A stretch of 64,000 nucleotides of DNA from Apostichopus japonicus (Eukaryota; Echinodermata; Holothuroidea; Aspidochirotida; Stichopodidae): positions 5,543,001 through 5,607,000 of the forward strand of contig NC_092572.1 of NCBI RefSeq assembly GCF_037975245.1. Reading direction: 5' to 3'. Shown here piece by piece: positions 36,041 through 44,704 of the stretch (the first letter of the stretch is position 1; the number at the start of each line of letters is the position of its first letter). The position numbers were made by a program, and so were the translations under genes. The notes below the pieces were generated by a model that did not search any database, was not told the DNA's origin, and saw only the letters and a program-made list of their open reading frames with translations.

Positions 36041-37535
36041 GTACTAATACTGTCAGCAAAATGTTACATCGTGTAAAGTCACGAAAACATTGAGCGATTG
36101 TGTTTTGGTTCAATAAAATAATTTTCCCGGAATTTTACCCCCTCTCCTTAGACCCCTCCCCCAGGACGGGATGAGTCAAATATTTCAGATATTAGCCATT
36201 TTGACTCAATGGGAAATTTCTTAGAGGAAACACTGTTTGTAACAATAGCCTTGCTAATATTGAGGTTTGACTTGCCCACGAGTGGCTCGCCAAAATGTCA
36301 AGTGTACAGCATTTTCTATTCAACACAAAATAATACTGTACTTATATGCAGTCTACATCACTTTGACTCTATTCAAATGGTAAGATAAATTTTTTGTTCA
36401 TTGCCAAAAAAATAACGTGAATGTAAAGTATTTTGAATGCTTCCAAAAGTGCTAAAATCGCAGAGCTTCCTGCACCTTTGCCCCTTTCCCCAAGCCTGGT
36501 AGGTGATTTGGACTTCCACTCAGTTTTACAAAAAAAGCTGGCTAGAACCCTACATAATACAATACAATACATTCCATACCTATCAAAACAAATGGTATAG
36601 GCATAGCCTAGCCTTGTTAGTTTACTCTATGGCTAATGGTTGTTACTGCAAAAATGAAAGATTATTGTGGCAGAAAGTATTGATGGAAAAAAAAATCCCC
36701 AGTTAGTCTAACGGTAGCTTACGTCATCATAGCTTTGAACGTTTTCTTCTTTGCCTAGTCAAACTATATGGCCTATTCATACTAGGCTGCTCTTGCACTT
36801 TGCAGCCTGGAGTTAAGCTAGACCTATTTGTAATAGTAGCCTATGGTATGTTGGGAGTGTTACTGTGCCATAGGTTTTGGTGTTCCAAAACTTGTAGGCT
36901 AAATCTAAGAAATTAACTGTTGCGGAATATAGATCCCGCGCCTTAGATCTACTGTAGCCTAATTGTTACTGTTTAGGCCTCGCCTGTGTAGTACTACTTA
37001 CATCCGTTCTTTGTCAGTAAACAGTAGTACACTCCGTGCTCTAAGTTATACTACTGGTACCACCGCCAGTAATAGTAGGCCCCAAGGCCTAGTGTTACAC
37101 TATCCGTGTTAAATCAAGGAGTTCACGCAGACCACAGGTCTAACGTTTTAAAACTATTGCAAAAGCAATAATCGCGTAATTCTTCAGTAGGTTAAACGGT
37201 CGAATCAGCAGAAGAAGGTGGTAGATATTTTCAGGTACAATTATTCTTAAATGTAGCCAACGCACACCTTACGTGCTCAATGGCTAAAGTATTGTTAGGA
37301 TCCGAAAACGCATCTAACCTTACGAAATGGAGCTTGTCATGTCAATAAATGTATCGTGATACAGCGTACTATTGCCATTAGGGGTATTGCAGCTCTGTAC
37401 AGCTCCAGTTCAGTGGATTTAATGATATTATATTATATATGTGAAACCGTTGTGTTAAATTAAGCCCCGCCCCGTTTTGAAACTGTGCTACGGTGTCTCA
37501 ATGTGACCTGAGTTTTGTAAAATAAAAAGGGTTGC
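36041..37535. other. No gene recognised
   Basis: AT-rich with TAGGCC words; no exon that I can support. Confidence 0.5.
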
Positions 37536-37705
37536 AAATACAAATTTAATATGATCCTAAATGGACTACATATATTAGAGTCGTTTTCAGTACACTGTAA
37601 ATTGATTCCGGCTACATTGATGCACATTTAGGGTGTTTTCGGGGTTAAAACTCAGCTCCACCTCAGGGCAGCTCAATACGGCATTTTAGTGTGGATACGG
37701 CATTT
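37536..37705. repeat. Copy of the GCACATTTAGGGTG repeat (left of the nest)
   Basis: The segment from CCTAAATGGACT through TTTAGGGTGTTTTCGGGGTT to TTTTAGTGTGGA recurs twice at about 52,780-53,110, on the far side of the nested elements. It is interpreted as the array into which the LINE inserted. Confidence 0.65.
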
Positions 37706-37844
37706 TGGTGTGGATTACTCTACCAGCTGCCTTTGACAATTTTTTAACCAGGAACAGAGATGTACATAATCATAACACGAGGCATGCTAATCATGCCCAC
37801 TATAATCTCTGCAATACCACCATTGGAACTTTAAGCCTATATAC
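37706..37844 (+). pseudogene. LINE ORF2 C-terminal fragment, left half
   Basis: Reads LPAAFDNFLTRNRDVHNHNT with RHANHAHYN, the weakly conserved tail of CR1/jockey-type LINE polymerases (F-x-N-x-x-VH-x-HNTR pattern). It is cut at 37844 by the gypsy element and resumes at 51938. Frames on the two sides differ by one, so an indel lies near the junction. The 5' end is truncated. Confidence 0.6.
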
Positions 37845-37930
37845 TGTAACGTTGACCTCGGTCCACTGCATACAAGCACAGTCAACCAAAATGATGAAGA
37901 GAACTTTCTGTGTTGTTTCTTGAAAATCAC

Positions 37931-37936
37931 TTTATT
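37931..37936 (-). promoter_or_regulatory. LTR polyadenylation signal
   Basis: AATAAA on the minus strand about 85 bp before the LTR end; the 5' LTR has the same at 50232-50237. With the TATA box at 51601-51610 this implies a long R region of over 1.3 kb. Confidence 0.5.
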
Positions 37937-38335
37937 TCTCAAATTTTTACAAATGATTATTCTTAATTGGTGAGTCGAAGAACAGCAAGACGGATTTACA
38001 GTGTGTCAGTGTATAAAACGGTTTCAAACTTGAGTAATTGCTCAAGAGTAACACTGAGCCTGGAAACTAGCAATGACCTATGATGAGCATGTAATAATAA
38101 CGTATACCTGAGTAAATACATTCACTGGTATCTGAGAAAGTGTCTCACCGGCACAGCCACTCGCGAGTAAGTAGAGTATACTAGATAACAATAAGCAGTG
38201 TTCTCCCCAGTCCATATACCACGGTTGCTCTTGAGAAAGTATCCTATGAGCAGGTTTCTAGTATGCAGCTAAACATTGAGAAGACAACTGAGCAAACGTC
38301 TCAGGAGTAGATTTCTCATAAGTGAGAAATCATAA

Positions 38336-38752
38336 TTTGAGTAGTTATCTCATGAGTAGGTAAACGATGAGAAAATATATTTGAGTCGTTATCTCACGAG
38401 TAGATGACCAGTGAGTAGATTTCTCATGAGTAGGTAAACGATGAGAAAATATATTTGAGTAGTTATCTCACGAGTAGATGACCAGTGAGCAGATTTCTCA
38501 TGAGTAGGTAAACGATGAGAAAATATATTTGAGTAGTTATCTCACGAGTAGATGACCAGTGAGTAGATTTCTCATGAGTAGGTAAACGATGAGAAAATAT
38601 ATTTGAGTAGTTATCTCACGAGTAGATGACCAGTGAGCAGATTTCTCATGAGTAGGTAAACGATGAGAAAATATATTTGAGTAGTTATCTCACGAGTAGA
38701 TGACCAGTGAGCAGATTTCTCATGAGTAGGTAAACGATGAGAAAATATAATT
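38336..38752. repeat. 74-bp tandem repeat in the 3' LTR (6 copies)
   Basis: The core GGTAAACGATGAGAAAA with CTCACGAGTAGATGACCAGT recurs every 74 bp. CTCATGAG is itself palindromic. Lies between the TATA box and the polyadenylation signal, so it would be part of the RNA if those assignments hold. Confidence 0.9.
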
Positions 38753-39428
38753 GAGTATATGGCTGGCTAACTATTGAGAAGGTATTTGGCGAGTAAATCA
38801 ATCGCCAGAAAGACGTCCTTTCACGTGGTATATAATGTAAGGAATTTGATTAAAAGTATTCCAAGTTCGCTAGATCGTAAATTAACAGTCTTTCCCAAAA
38901 TCTAACAGACAAATAACTACCAAATCATGGCTAACGATCGCTTTAAAACTGACAACCAACATGTATCATCATGAACTTGTTTACTATATACCCCACTTGC
39001 GCTCAATGGCTACGTGACTCTCAGTGGCCTATAACACAACAACGGGTCAACATATCGTTCCTTATTTTCTTAATTAACACTTTGGTCCCTACATATATTC
39101 TGACCCAAGTTACTTGATACAGAAATAATTACTTAATAACACATTTCTTAGCTCGCTACGTTACGACAAAGCGCTGCCTCGAACACAGTACCTAACGTTG
39201 CAGTATATCAACCAGCCTATCGAACCTAGCCCTTCGTTAAATTCTCGAACTAAGTTTACTCTGAATAACACAACCGTTTCGTGTCCTAAACTAATTTACG
39301 GATCATTGCAACTATTTGTAAGCAATAGGTCATTAATTTTACAGCTAAACGTGTCCTTGATCAAGTAATTAAACTTATATAAGGCCCAATTCACCTATAA
39401 TTCCGACAACTTACATGTATACGTCTTA

Positions 39429-39499
39429 TAGGCCATCAGCTGAAGCTCAAAATGTGGCTGTAAAATCAGTTTCGTTCCAGCAACACCGGGTCTAGATTT
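39429..39499 (+). repeat. Left terminal inverted repeat of nested element
   Basis: The first 17 bases, TAGGCCATCAGCTGAAG, equal the inverted right end; GTTTCGTTCCAGCAAC and GGGTCTA further in also match. Confidence 0.85.
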
Positions 39500-41299
39500 T
39501 TAATGCATTTTGGGGTAGTTTAATGCATCACAAACATTATATCAAAAGTTCTCCAAAAAATTTCCTGCAGTATTTTTGTAAGAAACCCTTGAAATTGGGT
39601 ATGTTATGTAGACATTACGTGCTACGATGCTATGTATTAGGAACACATGTGCTAACGTTAGATTTGGTACAGTGGTGCATACATACCACTCTTTTCTTGT
39701 TAAATTACGACTGATATATTTTTTTGTATAATAGTTGGGTCAGGGTTACAAGAATGGTGGAAGAGGATTCTGGTCTAAAGGTCAGTGAGGGTTGTTTTCA
39801 GGCATTACAAGTTGTGCCCCCCCCCCCTCCATTTTCGCCAAAATGGTAAAAAATCACATTTTCAACTTTGAAATATGAAATACAATTTTTGCACATTATA
39901 ACTTAAGGGTTTTAATTATAAAAATGTACCACTTTTAATAAACTCAGATATAATGCTTTGTAATAAATCAAATATTTTTAGATTTTCCCCCTATGTTATG
40001 AATGCATTTCGTCTGTGCATGTATGCGTAAATATACACATATAATGAAAAGTTCCTCTCCATAATTGTTACACTCCCCATCCAAACTGTTTTACAAATGC
40101 GACCCCCTCCCCCTCTACTTTACATGTAGCTAAATCCCTAGTTACAATGAGATGTACCAATGCCCCAAGACCAGTGAGCCATTTCTTTTGTATAAATCAA
40201 TATATAAGTTGGCACACTAAGACGTCATGGCATATCGTAGATGTGAAATAAAGTTATAGTCGGTATATATCCGTTACCTTAGTACTCTTTCTACAGTCTC
40301 CTGCAAAACTAGGTACTTTCTCCTTGTTATTGAAACGACATGTTTATAATTCGTATTCCTGCAAAAAGAGTTTCCAAGGGAGTTAACACATAAAAGAGAA
40401 GATCGACAAGGTTTCGAATGGTATTTTGAATAATAATAGTTCTATATTCTACAAATAATATGAATAATAAAGGTGAATGGTACAAATAAGTGAATAACGA
40501 AGACAGTTAACTTAAGCCCCAGATATAAAGAAATAATGTATCTATTAAGACTGGGTCGATACACTCAATGGTGTAGTAGAGCTGGGCCTTTGCGATGATT
40601 CAAGATACAGGTTCTTAATCAAAAGGCGCGGCGCGGAATTAATAAGTGATTAAAAGTTCATCCAAGGACAGTTGTACTAGTCTTAACAGTATCCACTTCA
40701 ATTCACTGCATGGAAGTCAGATATGGTATGGAAAAGGGAAAGTCTATTCCATAGTAGAGGTGAAGATAATTAGATGAAATAAAAGTCACTAAAGACTTGA
40801 ATATCCTTCAGTCAAAACTTGAACAGATGCACAGAACATATTAACAATATGAATAAAACAGGTAACGAAATGTTACGGCAAACAATAAAGAACCGTGATA
40901 TTGGAACAGGGTCAGGGGCGATGGTTCCCCAACAACAGTATATAAACCTTTGACTGGTTTCAGGACGCGGTATTTGCGTCATCGTCATCAGTAAATGTAG
41001 TTGTGAATATGCAAGAGGTAAAGCATGCCCATAACACCCTCCTCCCCCCTCCCATCCCCTCTAAAAAAAAAGTGTGATTTGAAGAAAATGTGGATATTTA
41101 TCAAAGGTGTCTGGTAGGTAGGGTAATCTACGTAAAACTACTAATAGCTAAAATGAATATATGAATAAGATCATGTTTACTGGTTCCTTTAAACTCTGGG
41201 GAACAAAATAATGACAACATGACTTTGAAAAAGTTAACCCTCTTCACAAACTTCAAACTTGATTAAAATTTCAGACTAAGATATCGAGATTTAACACCA
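39500..41299. other. Non-coding interior of nested element
   Basis: AT-rich, with a poly-C run near 39,818 and no exon recognised. It lies 3' of the remnant gene, which reads towards it. Confidence 0.5.
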
Positions 41300-41664
41300 T
41301 CACAGTTCATCCTCCAAATCATCTTCCCCTGCATCAACAATCTCAACATCTTCTTGGAAGTTGCTGCAATTTCTATATTTACATAGGTCTGTACACGGTA
41401 GTTGTGCATTCATTCAGGAACATCTTCCTTTAAGACATTTGCCGACTCTACAGCTACTGCTGACACACTGAAGCAAAACATCTGGGTCAGGTGGCTTCGT
41501 CATCCAAGTGATTGTAAGGTCATCATTTTCAAGTTTACATCCATGTCCCTCTGGTGAGAGTGCATCAATCCTTGGCTGCAATGCCCTACTGTGAATAGCA
41601 GCCTGGTTGGTGCAGCGCTTAACATGCTGGATCAGAGCATCTTTTGTTGGTGGTAAACTCTGCT
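41300..41664 (-). pseudogene. Last exon of the nested element's gene (C-terminal Cys cluster), one nonsense codon
   Basis: A strong acceptor (CATCTCCTCCTCAG, AG at 41665-41666) precedes SLPPTKDALIQHVKR, a signature I know from many uncharacterised invertebrate and fish proteins of this type. The frame continues to CVSSSCRVGKC and meets a TGA at 41414-41416. Beyond it, in the same frame, come PCTDLCKYRNCSN and an acidic tail ending at TGA 41300-41302. So the Cys cluster was once complete and a single nonsense change interrupts it. Equivalent in position to the CXC domain of the 12-17 kb gene. Confidence 0.65.
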
Positions 41665-41935
41665 CTGAGGAGGAGATGAACAGAACACCTTGTACCATGA
41701 AATTCGATATTTTTGAGTCTCACATTTTATGATGGGGTACCAATATAATTACAATTCAGCTAGAAATATGTTGCAAATTTCTTTAATAATTTCAATGGAA
41801 AGATTAACCTGATATTGCATCTCAAAGCGTTTAGAGAATTTTTTAATTTTCCTTGGGGGAGGACCCCCATATTCCAAAAGTCCTAGATCCACCCCTGAAC
41901 ACTCAATGAACCACACATTGAAGAGAGTACTTTAC

Positions 41936-42091
41936 CTTTCAAGATCTGTATGTCTTCCTTGTCAAGAATTGTATCTAGTTTCTTCAACATAGAGAGTGGT
42001 ACCTCACTTCAATGGCAACACGGTCTTTTCCTCTAATATTCATAAAATCTGGGCTCATCTTTTTCCGCTCTGCTGCTTGTCGAAGCAATAC
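41936..42091 (-). pseudogene. Internal exon of the nested element's gene
   Basis: Bounded by an acceptor (TTTATTAAG before 42091) and a donor (AAAG|GTAAAG, GT at 41934-41935). Encodes LLRQAAERKK and GKDRVAIEVRYHSLC, matching the usual pattern of this family (LLR-AA, then a D-x-V-A-x-E-x-x-YH-x-x-C block). A one-base shift occurs after YHSLC, the next frame giving LKKLDTILDKEDIQ. Confidence 0.55.
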
Positions 42092-42767
42092 CTTAATAAA
42101 ATGAAATAAAAAAAGCAAATTGGTTTGCATTTTCTGTTGATCAAAATGTAAGTTTGAACAAATAAGAACTAAGACAATTTTATTTATATACCATGTGATC
42201 TGCTCATCTTCTATGGACAAACAAAGACACATTCAATTTTGCAAACCAGTGTCATGCAAAAAAGAATTAAAACAGGCTTTTTTTGACAGTACAGTACATT
42301 ATCTCTTAATGTTATGGTTTAAATTATACAATGGTAGATTATATCTGTTACTAATAATAAAGGAGACAGATACTTGTTCATTTTGGTAAAGCTAGACAGG
42401 CTGACCATAAGTCCTTGCAAACCTAACCTTATTGCACCTTTGTTACACTTATTTTTCTAACTAATATAATATCTCTATCATTCAAATAAAGGGCCACAGT
42501 AAGAAAACTATGAAGCCTGTATTTAACACTTAGGCTAGTGCCCCAGATGGAGAATTTGAAACAAATTTCCGTTCCTACCACCTTATAACAAAACAAATCA
42601 GATGACCATGCCACTAAGTAATTATATTATGTTCAGGTCCAACACTGTGCCCTTTGACTTGGATTCTATCCCTTAAGAGCTACTGATCTTGCATTATGCA
42701 ACTTCTCTTAACACTTCAACTATGCCACAGAAGTACAAGTAGAGTCGTGTAGTATGCTTAGGCTTAC

Positions 42768-43248
42768 CTCCATCGAAAGTCTCTGCCTGCTGCAGCTTGT
42801 CCCGTTTGCAACGCCTAGTAATGTATTGTTTCTTTTCCCACATATAATAAATTGAACAGGCAATACACCAGAGCTTCTGCTTGGTTTCCTCGATCTTTCC
42901 CGTCAATTCTTCGTTCAAAATCATATGGGGTCTCCTCTGGAACTGTCCGTTTTCTTGCAGCAATGTGCTTGCTATCAATGAACCGCCTGTAACACTTATC
43001 GTGGAACCCCATCATACTATGCTGTTGAACACACGCTTGATCGTAGTAGGCCATGGAGTAATCAGTAGTACGGCGATATCACCGTCTCCGCCGCTGAGAT
43101 TAAGCCAATCTTTAGCGCAGGAAGTAACTTTATTCCATCGTTTATTCGTCAGTGCCTTGAATGCTTCAAATTTTACAGATTCAATGTGCACTGAGCACTG
43201 TAGATTTCCGTGTGTCGGAGACTTACTAGCGCCCATGGGAGCCGCCAT
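42768..43248 (-). pseudogene. First exon of the nested element's gene (N-terminal zinc-binding region), frameshifted
   Basis: Starts MAAPMGASKSPTHGNLQC and includes WNKVTSCAKDWLNLSGGDGD; after a shift near 43,060 it continues GFHDKCYRRFIDSKHIAARK, and after another near 42,920 it reads LWCIACS and KKQYITRRCKRDKLQQ before a donor (GAG|GTAAGC, GT at 42766-42767). F-H-x-x-CY-x-x-F and the CIAC pair are recurring features of this protein family's N-terminus. Two frameshifts show decay. Confidence 0.6.
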
Positions 43249-43489
43249 GTTTGTTGTTTTCTAGAAAGATTGCACACAGAACTCATGGCTCATTGGACAA
43301 TTCATATCACATGGTACAGATATCTCACTGGCGCACAACTTTTGAACGTAAAACGGCAGGTTTCTTAACATACGCAATAAAAAATATAGTTCGATCTTTC
43401 GAGCGGAATTGCAAAAAAACTGCAGGAAAGTACATGGAGAACTTTTGGATCATTAATCTTAGTTAATTTATGTATTCAATGCTGTAGAG

Positions 43490-43552
43490 AAATTTTAGAC
43501 CCGCAGTTGCTGGAACGAAACAAGCGAATTTCGACCTTCAGCTGATGGCCTA
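43490..43552 (-). repeat. Right terminal inverted repeat of nested element
   Basis: Reverse complement starts TAGGCCATCAGCTGAAG as at the left end and also shares GTTTCGTTCCAGCAAC and GGGTCTA, with an 8-bp gap relative to the left arm. Confidence 0.85.
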
Positions 43553-43837
43553 TTAACCGCTTGCGTTCTTTCGTTCGACTCCCTAACACATGTGTAAAAT
43601 CAATACAGGTATGTACGGTAATTTTCCATGGAATTTCCAACGTTATAACAATACACAGGAAGCAACGGGTGATGCAATCAGCTGTTCAGTGATTGGTTAG
43701 AAGCCTCTCGCACGACTATATGCAAATATGGAGGTCAATAAACTTTGCCTAAGAAGTTCACCGGCTTATTCCGGTATAGATAAAGATAAAAACAGAGAAA
43801 TAATAAACAAACATAGTGAATATAAATTTTCGCTACA

Positions 43838-43850
43838 CCACCCCCCTCTC
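43838..43850 (-). other. Polypurine tract of the gypsy element
   Basis: GAGAGGGGGGTGG on the minus strand abuts the 3' LTR start (TGTAGCG at 43837), the normal position for the primer of plus-strand DNA synthesis. Confidence 0.85.
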
Positions 43851-43881
43851 AACAGGAAGAATGCTTCCACGCATTCGTTGT

Positions 43882-44634
43882 CTATTCGAGGTGTTCTTCT
43901 CTCACTCTCTGGAAGTAGAACCCGTCCTTCACTGCAGTCTCCGTCGTAACCACATATGTCTTCCTTTCCGTCATCTTGACGATCCTCCACTCACAGGACG
44001 TTTTTCCTGCTGGCATCGTTCGAGCCTCCTCCCTGGCTTTCTCCATTGTTTTGGCGATCTCCGTCATACCCTCATCCTGGAATGCCTCTTTCTGGAACAG
44101 TCTCGGGTCCGGCGCACTTATCTCATGGGCTGACTCGCAAGAGATCTCTTTCGGTACTTCGGTGTTTCTCTGTTCATAACTCTCATTGGGGCTCTGGGGA
44201 GAGGTGGCCGTCTTCTTCACAATTCGCCTGGGCTCCAGAGGACTGCAAGCAAGTAGGTCTGTCAGATTCGGCGCGTACTGTGGAAGCACCTCCCTCTGTA
44301 CCTTGGGTATTCTGTAGGCATCAGACTTGGTGGCCTTTATGGGGTTACTTTTCTTCTTTTCTGTTGCTTCTCCTTTCTTTGGTGTATGGCTGCTTTCAGA
44401 GGACGCTTGGCTCTTATTTGTCGACTGATGGGATGTCTCCACATGTCGGATCAGGTTCCCCTTTCTATCGGAGCTATACTTGCATTTCTGACAGGCGAAT
44501 CTTGCGGCCTGGTGCTTTGTCTGCAGGTGGTTTCGCAGTTGGGCCACGGTCTTGTACCTGTCTTTGCACACACGGCACCGATATTCTTTTGAAAGCTCCA
44601 GCTCCCTCTCGTCTTGTGTATCTGTAAATTCCAT
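43882..44634 (-). CDS. Gypsy ORF3: two-finger C2H2 zinc-finger protein
   Basis: An intact ORF directly after pol, in the place where env-like genes sit in some gypsy elements. An AG at 44646-44647 preceded by TTGTTCTTGC forms a good splice acceptor 11 bp upstream of the ATG at 44634, so I choose that start (250 residues); the same frame is open to a farther ATG at 44670. Near residues 20-75 lie two C2H2 fingers, both C-x2-C-x12-H-x4-H (CRVCKDRYKTV..., CQKCKYSSDRK...). A Lys/Ser-rich middle and an unknown C-terminus with TYVVTTETAVKDGFYFQRV follow. No signal peptide or membrane segment, so not envelope-like. Role unknown; DNA or RNA binding is inferred. Confidence 0.8.
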   Translation of the reverse strand: MEFTDTQDERELELSKEYRCRVCKDRYKTVAQLRNHLQTKHQAARFACQKCKYSSDRKGNLIRHVETSHQSTNKSQASSESSHTPKKGEATEKKKSNPIKATKSDAYRIPKVQREVLPQYAPNLTDLLACSPLEPRRIVKKTATSPQSPNESYEQRNTEVPKEISCESAHEISAPDPRLFQKEAFQDEGMTEIAKTMEKAREEARTMPAGKTSCEWRIVKMTERKTYVVTTETAVKDGFYFQRVREEHLE

Positions 44635-44704
44635 TTCTGTTCGATCTGCAAGAACAAGTGATAACGACAAATATTACATAAAATATTCCATAGGTACAGT
44701 TAGA

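Larger units (their letters stand above)
39429..43552 (-). mobile_element. 4,124-bp TIR element nested in the gypsy 3' LTR; core-deleted Academ-like relic
   Basis: Ends are exact by comparison with the uninterrupted 5' LTR: CGTC-TTA-ACCGC there (51649-51660) becomes CGTC-TTA, element, TTA-ACCGC here, a 3-bp duplication (39426-39428, 43553-43555). Terminal inverted repeats start TAGGCCATCAGCTGAAG and run 63-71 bp imperfectly. Inside, minus-strand exons resemble the first and last parts of the XPG-nuclease/CXC protein family also present at 12-17 kb, but the transposase and nuclease core is missing, so the copy is non-autonomous. A TTA duplication also fits PIF/Harbinger, but no Harbinger protein is seen. 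Confidence 0.8.
37845..43837 (-). repeat. 3' LTR of the gypsy element, interrupted
   Basis: Matches 50146-51937 over its full length once 39429-43552 and one TTA are removed, giving 1,866 bp. It has six copies of the 74-bp internal repeat against five in the 5' LTR, which accounts for the whole 74-bp length difference. A polyadenylation signal AATAAA lies on the minus strand at 37931-37936. Confidence 0.92.

Noticed and set aside
38336-38752. Regular 74-bp repeats that superficially resemble a CRISPR array
   Set aside because: The units are head-to-tail without unique spacers, occur in both LTRs of a eukaryotic retrotransposon, and have no cas genes nearby.
39429-43552. Classification of the nested element as PIF/Harbinger on the TTA duplication alone
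   Set aside because: The coding remnants belong to another protein family; the 3-bp duplication is not diagnostic by itself, though Harbinger cannot be fully excluded.
44046-44627. 193-codon plus-strand ORF opposite the zinc-finger ORF
   Set aside because: It is the antisense shadow of gypsy ORF3, whose zinc-finger motifs are on the minus strand.
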